In this document: positions 21,234-30,316 of the stretch, in pieces
Layout: each line of letters opens with the position of its first letter
Position numbering within the stretch: position 1 is the first letter of the stretch
The notes under the pieces: generated by a model
Told to the model about the DNA's origin: nothing
The model's database searches: none
What the model saw: the letters and a program-made list of their open reading frames with translations, nothing else
Translations under genes and position numbers: made by a program
NCBI RefSeq assembly: GCF_002077695.1
Contig: NZ_MWUE01000007.1
Span: forward strand, 124,001 to 188,000
Length of the DNA: 64,000 nucleotides
From: Pantoea latae
GTDB taxonomy: Bacteria > Pseudomonadota > Gammaproteobacteria > Enterobacterales > Enterobacteriaceae
Direction: 5' to 3'

Positions 21234-21664
21234 AGCGCCTCCTTGCCGTGCCAGCTATCCGGGATCACCGCGATCACGTCAATCTCCATCAGCCACTGCG
21301 GCTGCGCCAGCGCCGACACCACCAGCCCGGTCGAAATGGGAAACACCCCCTTCAGCCATTTGCCCACTTCCAGATAGACCGGCTCGCGGTAGCGCGGATC
21401 GGTGATATAGGTGGTGGTCTTGACGATGTGCGACAGGTCGCTGCCCGCCTCTTCCAGCAGCTGTTTGACATTCTTCATCGCCTGCTCTGCCTGCAGGCCT
21501 GGCTCGCCCAGCCCGACCAGCTTGCCGTCAAAGTCGGTGCCGACCTGGCCGCGCACGTAGACGGTGTTGCCTGCGCGCACCGCCTGGCAGAGGTCGTTGT
21601 CGAGCGCCTGATTGGGATAGGTCTCTTTGGTGTTGAACATGCGAATACGGGTATGGGTGGGCAT
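21230..21664 (-). CDS. Rid-family (YjgF/YER057c/UK114) protein lacking the catalytic arginine
   Basis: Trimeric Rid-fold protein of about 144 residues. Family landmarks are VYVRGQVGTD, AMKNVKQLLEEAGSDLSHIVKTTTYI and the C-terminal MEIDVIAVI. Where E. coli RidA has Arg105 in PARSCVEVA, this protein has PISTGLVVS, so the residue needed for imine deamination is absent. It therefore probably belongs to a non-deaminase Rid subgroup with another, possibly binding, role. Two ATGs are adjacent at the start; the second is given. The context resembles the flavin-monooxygenase plus Rid pairing seen in the Rut pathway. Confidence 0.88.
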   Translation of the reverse strand: MPTHTRIRMFNTKETYPNQALDNDLCQAVRAGNTVYVRGQVGTDFDGKLVGLGEPGLQAEQAMKNVKQLLEEAGSDLSHIVKTTTYITDPRYREPVYLEVGKWLKGVFPISTGLVVSALAQPQWLMEIDVIAVIPDSWHGKEAL

Positions 21665-21682
21665 CATTGCTCTCCTGCTCTG

Positions 21683-22948
21683 TTAAAGGGGCGCGGCGGT
21701 CGGGTAGCGCTGGTACTGACGCTGAATGGCAATCTGGTCGGCGATATATTTCGCGTCGTGCCAGACGCCCCAGATAAAGGTCGATCCGCGACGTGACAGC
21801 CACGGCAGGCCGAGAAAATAGACGCCCGGCTCGCTGGAGACGCCGCGATGGTGCTGCGGTTTGCCCTGCGCGTTAAAGGCGTCTACCTTCAGCCAGCGGT
21901 AATCCGCCTCGTAGCCGGTGGCCCAGATAAGGGTGGTAACACCCGCGTCTGCGAGGTTCAGCTCGGCGAGCGGCTGGGTGACGCAGGCGGGATCGGGCAG
22001 AAAATGCCGCGCCTCCGGCTCCTCCGGCAGATCAAGGCCGTTGCGGGCGATATAGGCATCCGCCGCGTCGAGCAGCGCCAGATAGCTGGCGTCGCCGCGC
22101 GCGATGTTGCTGGCCAGATCGCCCTGAAAGCGCACCGTTTCGCCGTCAAATGCCTGGGTCATGCCGACCAGATTGACGCCCTGATGCGCCAGCGCGCGGA
22201 AATCCACGGTATGGCCGCCCCGCGCCCCGCTCACCGCGATGGTGACGTGCTCTTTGCCCGGCTGGCTCGCCGCCGCGTCCCACATACCCAACACGCCCAG
22301 CCACCAGCAGAAGTCGCGGTTGCGATAGGCGCGCGGCGGACGATCGTGCGGGCCGACCGAGAGATAAACCGTTTTGCCGGCACGCTGCAGCTCGTCGGCG
22401 ATCTGCACGCCGGAGGATCCGGCGCCGATCACCAGCACGCCGCCATCCGGCAGCTGCTGCGGGTTGCGGTAGTCGGCGGAGTGGATCTGCGTCAGGCGTT
22501 CGCTGCGCGGCGCGATGGCCGGGATCACCGGCTTCTGGAAGGGGCCGGTAGCCGCCACGACGCGCTGCGCCTCAATCACGCCCTCTGACGTCTGCACGGT
22601 AAAGCCAGGACGCCCGCTGTTGCGCGTCACGCTCAGCACCTCGACGCCGGTGCGGATCGGCGCATGAAATTTTTCCGCATAGGCGACGAAGTAGTCCGCC
22701 ACCTGCTCTTTGCCGACAAAGCTGTCGGGCGCGCACGCCGGAAACGCCATGCCAGGAAAGCGGTCGTGCCAGGCCGGGCCGTTCGCCACCAGCGAATCCC
22801 AGCGCCCGCTGCGCCAGGCCTCGGCGATGCGGTTTTTCTCCAGCACCAGGTGCGGCACGTCGAGCCGGCTCAGGTGTTCGCTCATCGCCACCCCCGCCTG
22901 CCCGGCGCCGATCACCAGGGTATCAATCTCTGTTTTTATCTCTGTCAT
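21683..22948 (-). CDS. Flavin-dependent monooxygenase-like oxidoreductase (CzcO/FMO type)
   Basis: FAD- and NAD(P)H-binding enzyme of about 421 residues. The first dinucleotide-binding motif VIGAGQAG is near the N-terminus, the second VIGAGSSG is in the middle, and ATGY (WATGYEADY) lies near the C-terminus, as in flavin monooxygenases. The start at 22948 follows aagga; the open frame reaches 23005. It is the first gene of the leftward operon and lies 18 bases from the Rid gene. It probably oxygenates the imported compound; the substrate is unknown. Confidence 0.82.
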   Translation of the reverse strand: MTEIKTEIDTLVIGAGQAGVAMSEHLSRLDVPHLVLEKNRIAEAWRSGRWDSLVANGPAWHDRFPGMAFPACAPDSFVGKEQVADYFVAYAEKFHAPIRTGVEVLSVTRNSGRPGFTVQTSEGVIEAQRVVAATGPFQKPVIPAIAPRSERLTQIHSADYRNPQQLPDGGVLVIGAGSSGVQIADELQRAGKTVYLSVGPHDRPPRAYRNRDFCWWLGVLGMWDAAASQPGKEHVTIAVSGARGGHTVDFRALAHQGVNLVGMTQAFDGETVRFQGDLASNIARGDASYLALLDAADAYIARNGLDLPEEPEARHFLPDPACVTQPLAELNLADAGVTTLIWATGYEADYRWLKVDAFNAQGKPQHHRGVSSEPGVYFLGLPWLSRRGSTFIWGVWHDAKYIADQIAIQRQYQRYPTAAPL

Positions 22949-23092
22949 TTCCGCGTCCTTCAACCAGCCGCTGGCCGATATATTCACCATGGGGGAGGTT
23001 TCCAAGACTATTTGAGCCGACAGAGAGGGTAAAATATTATAAAGCTAACGACTGAATAGGAATTTATTAGGCTGCACGCCACGGCAGAAAAA

Positions 23093-24010
23093 TTATTGTA
23101 TCGCCGGCGTCGGGAAGAGTTCGGCGCGACGGCAATAATCCATAAATAACTGCGCCGGCCGGGTTGGCTCATTATTTTGCAGCCAGGCCATAATCAGCGT
23201 CGAGTCCGCCATCTCATCTTCTATTTCAAGATGAATTAATTGCTGCCCGTCGTAGGTCATGCTGGAACAGGGACGCGTCACCAGCACCGAAAACCCTAAT
23301 CCCTGGCCTACCATGCAGCGCACCATCTCAATCGAGGGCGAGCTGTAGGCGACCTCCGGGTGATAGCCCCGCTCTTTAAAGATGCGGATAAAGTAGTTTT
23401 TGCTGGGGATGGCATCCAGCAGGATCATCGGTTCGCGGCTCAGCTGCTGTAGCGTCACCGTTGCCTGGCGCGCCAGCGGATGCGCGGCGGGCAGCAGCGC
23501 GTAGGGCCGGTGCGGCGCGTTGAGCGGCTCTTTTTTTATTGAGTGATCGAGGTCGAGATCGTAGAGAAACGCCAGGTCGAAGCGGCCGCGATGCAGCCCG
23601 TGCATCAGCTCATGCTGCTCGCCGTCATACAGTTCAATGGTGATATCGGGATAAATTTTTTTAAAGCCGGCGATCAGCTTTGGCAGATAGAGCGGCGCGG
23701 CCGACTCAAAGCAGCCGACGGCGATGGTGCCGGACACCAGCTGGTGTTCGGCGCGCGAGTTCTGCTCGAACTCATAAGAGAGACGCAGCAGGTCGCGCGC
23801 CTTTTCGTAAAAGCGGCGGCCGCCCGGCGTCAGGGAGACGCCCTGCGCGTGATGGCGGATAAACAGCTGCTGGTCGAAGGTATCTTCCAGATTTTTAATG
23901 GCGATTGAGATAGAGGGCTGCGCGATGTGCAGCTGGCGCGACGCTTCGGCGATGCTTTCGGTTTCAACCACCGTGACGAAGTACTTAAGCTGTTTTAGCG
24001 TAAAACGCAT
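23093..24010 (-). CDS. LysR-type transcriptional regulator
   Basis: The 305-residue product has an N-terminal winged helix-turn-helix (LKQLKYFVTVVETESIAEASRQL...QPSISIAIKNLE) and the usual effector-binding domain. The second of two tandem ATGs is chosen because gaaaggg lies seven bases upstream of it. It sits between the leftward monooxygenase operon and the divergent importer operon, so it probably controls both from the gap at 24011-24476 in response to the substrate or an intermediate. Confidence 0.9.
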   Translation of the reverse strand: MRFTLKQLKYFVTVVETESIAEASRQLHIAQPSISIAIKNLEDTFDQQLFIRHHAQGVSLTPGGRRFYEKARDLLRLSYEFEQNSRAEHQLVSGTIAVGCFESAAPLYLPKLIAGFKKIYPDITIELYDGEQHELMHGLHRGRFDLAFLYDLDLDHSIKKEPLNAPHRPYALLPAAHPLARQATVTLQQLSREPMILLDAIPSKNYFIRIFKERGYHPEVAYSSPSIEMVRCMVGQGLGFSVLVTRPCSSMTYDGQQLIHLEIEDEMADSTLIMAWLQNNEPTRPAQLFMDYCRRAELFPTPAIQ

Positions 24011-24476
24011 CATAAAACCCTTTCTGGTGGCGTGCAGCGCGCTCAGCTGGCGCGCTTTTTTACAGGTCAGCGGTTGCTGCAAGGGCCATGCCAGCTCTGT
24101 GCCCCATTAGCGCGCAGCCGCCGCACGCGCCATCACCGCGCTTTATTATTGATAGTTCAACCTGTCGCCTGAAATAATTTTCGCGAGAAAAACGTTTATT
24201 TAACCCGCTGCATCATTTTGGCACAGCGATGCGCTTAAAAAGAGCAAAGCGCTCGCCGCTTTTAATTTCACATCACCGCCCGATTCATTGCCCTTCTCAA
24301 TTAATCAGCGCCGCGCATCATTCCCCCGCTTTTTTAGCTGGATAGTTTTTTTAAAGTCTGAAGCCAGCAATTTACTAATTGCCTCAAATTAGCGGCTGCC
24401 GCCATAGTGTCAATAACCGACAGCGGCGAATTCCTTTTTCTGAAATTCGCTTTTATTTAAGCGAGTGAAATGCCTG
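24011..24476. promoter_or_regulatory. Divergent regulatory gap between the LysR gene and the ABC importer
   Basis: This stretch is clearly more AT-rich than its surroundings and holds no ORF I can support. It contains the inverted repeat gcgaatt/aattcgc (24426-24432 and 24444-24450) about 27 bases before the importer start, and several short AATT-type dyads around 24370-24395. These are candidates for LysR binding, but none is a convincing T-N11-A box. Confidence 0.4.
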
Positions 24477-25997
24477 ATGACTTTTAACTGGAACTATATG
24501 TTCAGCCTGTTCAGCGACGCCGAGTTCTGGCTGGCGACCTGGACCGTGATCAAACTGAGCCTGCTCACCTGGGGCATTAGCATTGTGGTGGGGTTTGTGC
24601 TGGCGCTGGCGAAACAGTCGAACCGCGCGCTGTTTAACCTGCCGGCGCGCGGCTATATCTGGCTGTTTCGCAGCCTGCCGCTGCTGGTGCTGCTGATTTT
24701 CGTCTATAACCTGCCGCAGGCCGCACCCGGCACCTCTGCGCTGCTAAGCGATCCCTTCTGGGCGGGCCTGATCGCCATGGTGCTGAGCGAAAGCGCCTAT
24801 ATCGCCGAAATCCATCGCGGCGGCCTGCTCTCGATTCCAAAAGGGCAGAGCGAAGCCGCCCGCGCGCTGGGGCTGCGCTTCGCCGGCATTCAGTGGCGCA
24901 TCATTATTCCACAGGCGGTGCGCGTCGCCCTGCCGGCGCTGGCCAACGAATATATCGCCATCGTCAAGCTCAGCTCGCTGGTGTCGGTGATCTCCCTTAC
25001 CGAGATCCTGATGGTGGGCCAGCGCCTCTATTCGCAAAACTTCCTGGTAATGGAAACCATGGCGGCGGTCGCCTGCTACTACGTGCTGATCGTTACGGTG
25101 TTCGACTTCCTGCTGAAACAGCTGGAGCGCCATCTCGACGTCACCCAGCGCCGCCCGTCGGGCAAGGTCGACGCGCAGCTTATGGCGCTGGCGCAGCGCG
25201 GCAGCGCGCCGCTCGCCCGACCGGCCGCGCAGGGCAATGGCCCGGCGCTGCAGGCGTCGCGCCTGCACAAGGCCTACAACAACGTAGAGGTGCTGGGCGC
25301 GGTCAGCCTGCAAATCCAGCCGGGCGAAGTGGTGTCGGTGATTGGGCCGTCCGGCTCCGGCAAAACCACGCTGATCCGCCTGCTGAACGGGCTGGAGCAG
25401 ATCGACAACGGCGAAATCCGCATTAACGGCCAGCCCTTTATCCACCTCAGCCAGCAGGGCGAGCAGAAGCCGCGCTTTATCGAGCACGCCGAGCACCGCC
25501 TCAACATCGGCATGGTGTTCCAGAGCTTCAACCTGTTCCCGCACCTCAGCGTGCTGGACAACCTGATGCTGGCGCCGCGCTACCACCGGCTGGCGTCGCG
25601 CGACGCGCTGAAGCAGCACGCCTGCGAACTGCTGCACAAGGTCGGGATGCTGGAGCACGCGTGGAAATATCCGCATCAGCTCTCCGGCGGCCAGCAGCAG
25701 CGCGTCGCCATCGCCCGCGCCCTGATGATGCGTCCGCAAATCATGCTGTTCGACGAGCCGACGTCGGCGCTCGATCCGGAAAAGGTCAACGAAGTGCTGC
25801 AGGTGATCGAAACCCTGGCGCAGGAGGGCATCACCATGGTGATCGTCACCCATGAGATGAACTTCGCCTTTAAGGTCTCTGACCGCATCGTCTTTATGGA
25901 AAAAGGCCGCGTGGTCTGCGACGACGCGCCGCAGGCGATGCGCAGCGGACAGCATCCGCGCGTCGAAGCCTTCCTGAAAGATGTTTCTCTGGCTTAA
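24477..25997 (+). CDS. Fused permease-ATPase of a polar amino-acid ABC importer
   Basis: One polypeptide of about 506 residues joins a HisM/GlnP-type permease (about residues 1-220, with the EAA loop near 126-148) to a GlnQ/HisP-type ATPase (about 255-506). The ATPase has Walker A GPSGSGKTT near 290, signature LSGGQQQR near 402 and Walker B IMLFDEPTSALD near 423, joined by an Ala/Pro-rich linker. These are normally separate genes. A GTG at 24465 in frame is an alternative start. It is the first gene of the rightward operon; the binding protein is encoded two genes later. Confidence 0.9.
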   Translation: MTFNWNYMFSLFSDAEFWLATWTVIKLSLLTWGISIVVGFVLALAKQSNRALFNLPARGYIWLFRSLPLLVLLIFVYNLPQAAPGTSALLSDPFWAGLIAMVLSESAYIAEIHRGGLLSIPKGQSEAARALGLRFAGIQWRIIIPQAVRVALPALANEYIAIVKLSSLVSVISLTEILMVGQRLYSQNFLVMETMAAVACYYVLIVTVFDFLLKQLERHLDVTQRRPSGKVDAQLMALAQRGSAPLARPAAQGNGPALQASRLHKAYNNVEVLGAVSLQIQPGEVVSVIGPSGSGKTTLIRLLNGLEQIDNGEIRINGQPFIHLSQQGEQKPRFIEHAEHRLNIGMVFQSFNLFPHLSVLDNLMLAPRYHRLASRDALKQHACELLHKVGMLEHAWKYPHQLSGGQQQRVAIARALMMRPQIMLFDEPTSALDPEKVNEVLQVIETLAQEGITMVIVTHEMNFAFKVSDRIVFMEKGRVVCDDAPQAMRSGQHPRVEAFLKDVSLA

Positions 25998-26024
25998 CGC
26001 CTTTAACCAGCACGAGGGAAAATC

Positions 26025-26897
26025 ATGATTGAACAGTGGCAGATAGAGCAGTATCACCAGCAGGGCTTCCTGGTGGTGGAAAACGTCTTAAGCGCCGAGG
26101 AGATCGCCGCGCTGCAGCGCGATTTCGACGGCTGGGTGGAAGAGAGCCGCAGCCAGCAGGCGGCCTGGGGCGAGACGCTGGACGGCCGCGCGCGCTTCGA
26201 TCTGGAGGGCGATCACCGCGCTGACCATCCGTCGCTGCGCCGCGTCAGCTCGCCGACAGAAATCTCCGCCGACTACCGCCGCGCGGCGCTGCAGTCGCGC
26301 ATGGCGCAGATCGCCGGCCAGCTGACCGGCAGCCAGGGCGCGCGCTTCCACCACAGCAAGATCAACTCCAAGCTGCCGCACACCGCGACCAAAGTCGAGT
26401 GGCATCAGGATTTTCTCTTTACGCCGCACAGCAACGACGACATCGTCACCGCGCTGCTGATGGTAAGCGAAGTGACGCCGGCAAACGGCCCGCTCAACGT
26501 GGTGCCGGGCAGCCATAAAGGCCCGCTCTACTCCCACTGGCAAAACGGCCGTTTTACCGGCGCGGTGGATAAAAGCGTGGTGGACGAGCAGTGCGGCCAG
26601 CCCGCCGCCTGCTTCGGCCCGCCCGGCTCGGTCTGCTTTATGCACACGCGCCTGCTGCACGCCTCCAGCCCAAACGAAACCGAGCTGCCGCGCACGCTGT
26701 TTATCGCCGTCTACGCGGCGGAAGACGCCCTGCCGTTCGGCGATAACCCGCTGCCGAGCCTGGACGCCGGCGCGCTGGTGTCGGGCGAAGAGAGCGGCAC
26801 CATCCGCAGCACCGCTAACCAGTTCCGTCTGCCGCAGAAGCCGAGCGGCGCATCCTTTTTTGTTCAGCAGGCCGGAAACGATCTTGCCCGCGCGTAA
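26025..26897 (+). CDS. Phytanoyl-CoA-dioxygenase family oxygenase (PhyH)
   Basis: Probable Fe(II)/2-oxoglutarate-dependent hydroxylase of 290 residues. The facial triad is visible as His127 and Asp129 (VEWHQDF) and His212 (LLHASSPN), with Arg223 positioned to bind 2-oxoglutarate. Family members hydroxylate substrates such as phytanoyl-CoA, ectoine and aminoethylphosphonate. It lies 27 bases after the importer gene and 19 before the binding-protein gene, so it probably acts on the imported compound. Confidence 0.88.
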   Translation: MIEQWQIEQYHQQGFLVVENVLSAEEIAALQRDFDGWVEESRSQQAAWGETLDGRARFDLEGDHRADHPSLRRVSSPTEISADYRRAALQSRMAQIAGQLTGSQGARFHHSKINSKLPHTATKVEWHQDFLFTPHSNDDIVTALLMVSEVTPANGPLNVVPGSHKGPLYSHWQNGRFTGAVDKSVVDEQCGQPAACFGPPGSVCFMHTRLLHASSPNETELPRTLFIAVYAAEDALPFGDNPLPSLDAGALVSGEESGTIRSTANQFRLPQKPSGASFFVQQAGNDLARA

Positions 26898-26916
26898 TCG
26901 CCATCACGGAGGCTTT

Positions 26917-27729
26917 ATGAAATCTGTTGCCCTGACTTTTTTGGCCGCCAGCGTCGCGCTGGGGTCGTTTAGCGCGTCGGCGTTCCAGCAGCCGGGTAAA
27001 ATCGTCGCCGGTTCCGACATGACCTTTTTCCCCTATGAATATATTGAAAACAACAAACCCACCGGCTTCGATATCGAGTTTCTCGACGGGCTGGCGAAGG
27101 TGATGGGCCGTCAGGCGGTGAACCTCGACACCCGCTTTCCTAACCTGATCACCGGCCTGCAGGGCAACCGCTTCGATATTACCAACTCCTCGATGTACAT
27201 CACCGCAGAGCGGCTGAAGGTGATCGATATGATCCCCTATCTGAAGAGCGGCGAGGCGATCCTGTCGCTGAAGGGCGGCGACTACCAGCCGAAAACCCCG
27301 GAGGAGTTTTGTGGCCACAAAATCGGCTCGATGGGCGCCACTTCCTGGCTGCAGCAGCTGCATAAGCTCTCCGCCGACTACTGCGTGAAGAACGGCAAGC
27401 CGCCGATCGCCATCAGCGAATACACCACCGATCCGCAGACCACTCAGGCGATGCTGTCGCACGCGGTGGAGGCGCAGATCACCGACGCCGCCGTGGCGCG
27501 CGGCGTGGTGCAGAAGCTGGGCAACCGCGTGCAGATCTCCTCGGAAACGCTGATCTACCCGGTGCTGAACGGCTTCGGCGTGAAGAAAGGCAACGACGAG
27601 GTGAAGCAGGCGCTGATCGACGGCCTGGAGAAGTACCGCAGCACGCCGGAGTACGCCGCGCTGCTGAAGAAATATAACTTCGAGGCGCCGAGCGCCGAGG
27701 ATATTAAGACGCTGATGCCGCAGCCTTAA
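26917..27729 (+). CDS. Amino-acid-type ABC transporter substrate-binding protein
   Basis: Periplasmic solute-binding protein of family 3, 270 residues, with a signal peptide ending near ASAFQQ and the conserved segments FFPYEYIENNKPTGFDIEF and ITNSSMYITAERLKVIDM. The start at 26917 follows ggagg; the open frame extends upstream into the oxygenase gene. It supplies the fused permease-ATPase encoded upstream. The ligand cannot be read from sequence, but the family binds polar amino acids and opines. Confidence 0.93.
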   Translation: MKSVALTFLAASVALGSFSASAFQQPGKIVAGSDMTFFPYEYIENNKPTGFDIEFLDGLAKVMGRQAVNLDTRFPNLITGLQGNRFDITNSSMYITAERLKVIDMIPYLKSGEAILSLKGGDYQPKTPEEFCGHKIGSMGATSWLQQLHKLSADYCVKNGKPPIAISEYTTDPQTTQAMLSHAVEAQITDAAVARGVVQKLGNRVQISSETLIYPVLNGFGVKKGNDEVKQALIDGLEKYRSTPEYAALLKKYNFEAPSAEDIKTLMPQP

Positions 27730-27791
27730 TCCTGATATGGGCGGCAAACCGCTGTCGCCCGCTCCTTTCTCTCTCTTTTCCGGAGAACGCT

Positions 27792-28523
27792 ATGGCGCTT
27801 TCGTTTGAAGAACAGACCCGAATCGATCTGGCCGTTACCTTTCGCATTATCGCCCATCTCGGCATGCACGAAGCGGTGGCGAACCACTTTAGCGCCGCCG
27901 TCTCGCCGGACGGCAAGCGGTTTCTGCTTAACCCGAAGTGGAAACACTTTTCGCGCATTCGCGCCAGCGACCTGCTGCTGCTCGACGCCGGGGATGGTGC
28001 CTGCGCGCAGCGCGACGACGTGGACGCCACCGCCTGGGCGATCCACGGCCAGATCCACCAGCGCCTGCCGGAGGCGCGCGTGGTGCTGCACCTGCACCCG
28101 ATTTACACCACCAGCGTCGCCTGCCTGGCGGAGCCGCGTATCCCGCCGGTGGATCAAAACACGGCGCGCTACTTTAACCGCGTGGCGATCGATACCCTGT
28201 ACGGCGGCATGGCGGACACCGCCGAGGAAGGCGCGCGGCTGGCGGCCCTGCTGGCGGGCAAAAGCCGCCTGCTGATGGGCAACCACGGCGTAATGGTGAC
28301 GGGCACGGCGATCGGCGAAGCCTTTGACGATATCTGGACGCTGGAGCGCGCCTGTCAGATCCTCGTGACCGCCTGGTCCACCGGTCAGCCGCTGAAAATC
28401 CTCAGCGACGCGGTGGCGGAGAAGACGGCGCGCGCCTGGGAAGGCATTCCCGACTTCTCGCGCCAGCATTTCGAGGAGATGAAGGCGCTGATGATCGCCG
28501 CCGATCCGTCGCTGCTCGACTGA
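27792..28523 (+). CDS. Class II aldolase/adducin family protein
   Basis: Metal-dependent aldolase or decarboxylase fold of 243 residues. The metal ligands are suggested by HLHP (about residue 99-102) and NHGV (about 165), with the N-terminal EANHFSA-like segment EAVANHFSAAVS. It is the last gene of the rightward operon. It could cleave a hydroxylated product of the PhyH enzyme, but this is inference. Its stop is four bases from the stop of fliR on the other strand, with no hairpin terminator between them. Confidence 0.87.
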   Translation: MALSFEEQTRIDLAVTFRIIAHLGMHEAVANHFSAAVSPDGKRFLLNPKWKHFSRIRASDLLLLDAGDGACAQRDDVDATAWAIHGQIHQRLPEARVVLHLHPIYTTSVACLAEPRIPPVDQNTARYFNRVAIDTLYGGMADTAEEGARLAALLAGKSRLLMGNHGVMVTGTAIGEAFDDIWTLERACQILVTAWSTGQPLKILSDAVAEKTARAWEGIPDFSRQHFEEMKALMIAADPSLLD

Positions 28524-28527
28524 TCCT

Positions 28528-29313
28528 TCAGGCAGGCTGCAAGCCCTGCACTATCGCCATCAGCTGATGGAAGGCGGCCTGCATCATCGCCGCAAATAGC
28601 GGCGCGAAATTCATCATCATCACCAGCAGCGCGCCCATGCCGAGGGTGATCGAGAGCGGAAAGCCGATGACGAACACCGAAAGCTGCGGCGTCAGGCGGT
28701 TAAGCAATCCCAGCGCCAGATTCAGCGCCAGCAGCAGCGTGACGATCGGCAGCCCCATCTTCAGGCCGCTGCTAAAGATGGCGCCGGCCGCCTGCGCCAG
28801 CAGATAAAAGCCGCCGTTGCCCAGCGGCGCGCCGTTGACCGGCAGCAGCCTGAAGCTCTCGGCGAGCGCGTCGAGCAGCAGCAGATGGCCGTTAAGGGTG
28901 ATAAACAGCAGGGTAAACAGCACGTTGAAAATGCGCGCCAGCACCGGCATCGACTGATTGCCGGAGGGATCGTAGAAAGAGGCAAAAGAGAGCCCCATCT
29001 GCAGGCCGACGATCTCCCCCGCGCTGCGCACGGCGGCGAAAAGAAACTGCATCGTCAGCCCCATCGCGTAGCCGATCGCTATCTGCTTTGCGGTGATCCA
29101 GACGCCCGCCACCGACAGCAGCGCCACAGGCGTCGCCGGCAGCGTCTCTCCAATCAGCCAGGCCACCAGCAGCGCCAGGCCGATCTTCACCCGCTTAGCG
29201 GCGACCTTTTCGCTGAACAGCGGCGCGGCGGCGAACAGCGCCAGCGTGCGGGTAAACGGCCAGAAATAGTGGCCGATAGCGGCGTAAAGATCGGCGAGGG
29301 AGAGGCTCTGCAT
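28528..29313 (-). CDS. fliR: Flagellar export protein FliR
   Basis: Inner-membrane subunit of the flagellar type III export gate. The 261-residue product has about six hydrophobic segments and the family stretches RTLALFAAAPLFSEK and GLQMGLSFASFYDPSGNQSM. Its start overlaps the fliQ stop by one base (TGATG). It is the last gene of the long leftward fliF-to-fliR operon and meets the catabolic cluster head-on. Confidence 0.95.
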   Translation of the reverse strand: MQSLSLADLYAAIGHYFWPFTRTLALFAAAPLFSEKVAAKRVKIGLALLVAWLIGETLPATPVALLSVAGVWITAKQIAIGYAMGLTMQFLFAAVRSAGEIVGLQMGLSFASFYDPSGNQSMPVLARIFNVLFTLLFITLNGHLLLLDALAESFRLLPVNGAPLGNGGFYLLAQAAGAIFSSGLKMGLPIVTLLLALNLALGLLNRLTPQLSVFVIGFPLSITLGMGALLVMMMNFAPLFAAMMQAAFHQLMAIVQGLQPA

Positions 29314-29582
29314 CAGCGAATAACGGTGGGGATATGCAGAAACACCGATCGCATATAGTCCATCAGCGTCTCCAGCATCCAGGGGCCGAGCACAATCAGC
29401 ACCAGCACCAGCGCGATGATTTTGGGGATAAACGAGAGCGTCGACTCGTTTAGCTGGGTCGACGCCTGCAGAATGCTGACCAGCAGCCCGGTAAACAGTG
29501 ACGTCAGCAGCAGCGGTGCGGCGATCGCCAGCGCCACCTTCATCGACTCATACCCCAGGCTCATTACGCTTTCCGGCGTCAT
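29313..29582 (-). CDS. fliQ: Flagellar export protein FliQ
   Basis: Small export-gate subunit of 89 residues (the family length) with two hydrophobic hairpin segments and the conserved LVSILQASTQLNESTLSFIP. It lies 11 bases after fliP and overlaps fliR by one base. Confidence 0.96.
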   Translation of the reverse strand: MTPESVMSLGYESMKVALAIAAPLLLTSLFTGLLVSILQASTQLNESTLSFIPKIIALVLVLIVLGPWMLETLMDYMRSVFLHIPTVIR

Positions 29583-29593
29583 GCCGCGTCTCC

Positions 29594-30316
29594 TTAGCTG
29601 TAAAAGCTCTGCGCCAGCGACCCGAGCACCAGCTGCCAGCCATCCACCAACACGAACAGCATCAGCTTAAACGGCAGCGACAGCGTGGCGGGCGGCACCA
29701 TCATCATCCCCAGCGCCATCAGCACGCTGGCCACCACCAGATCGATAATCAAAAACGGCACAAAAAGGGTAAAGCCGATCTGAAAGCCGCTCTTTAGCTC
29801 GCTGGTGACGAACGCCGGCAGCAAAATGCGTAACGGCACCTCTTCCCGACTGTGCCAGGCGGGCTGCCTGGCGATGCGCGCAAACAGCGTCAGATCGGTT
29901 TCCCGCGTCTGCTCAAACATAAAGTCGCGCAGCGGCGTCGCTCCTTTCGTCAGTGCCTGCTCCAGCGTGATGCGATCCTGCGACAGCGGCAGCCAGGCGT
30001 CGTCGTAGACGCGCGACAGCACGGGCGACATCACGAAAAAGGTAAGGAACAGCGCCAGCCCCAGCAGCACCTGATTCGGCGGCGACGAGGCGGTGCCAAG
30101 CGCGTTGCGCAGCAGGCCCAGCACGATAATGATGCGGGTGAAGCCGGTCATCATCAGCAGCACCGCCGGCAGCAGCGTCAGCGAGGTGAGCAGCAGCAGG
30201 GTCTGCACCGGCAGCGACCAGCTTTCGCCGTGCGCGCCGTGGCCGATCAGGATATCGCCGCCGGCGGCCCAGGCGGGATGCGCCAGCAGCAGCAGGAAAA
30301 AACCTGTTTTTCTCAT
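29594..30316 (-). CDS. fliP: Flagellar export protein FliP
   Basis: Core export-gate subunit of 240 residues, with a cleavable signal peptide ([17 protein letters not shown]) and the family segments [37 protein letters not shown] and the C-terminal [20 protein letters not shown]. It overlaps fliO by four bases (ATGA). Confidence 0.96.
   Translation of the reverse strand: MRKTGFFLLLLAHPAWAAGGDILIGHGAHGESWSLPVQTLLLLTSLTLLPAVLLMMTGFTRIIIVLGLLRNALGTASSPPNQVLLGLALFLTFFVMSPVLSRVYDDAWLPLSQDRITLEQALTKGATPLRDFMFEQTRETDLTLFARIARQPAWHSREEVPLRILLPAFVTSELKSGFQIGFTLFVPFLIIDLVVASVLMALGMMMVPPATLSLPFKLMLFVLVDGWQLVLGSLAQSFYS

Noticed and set aside
24744..26057. 437-residue open frame on the minus strand
   Set aside because: It lies opposite the ABC importer gene, whose domains are unmistakable; the antisense product shows no motif.
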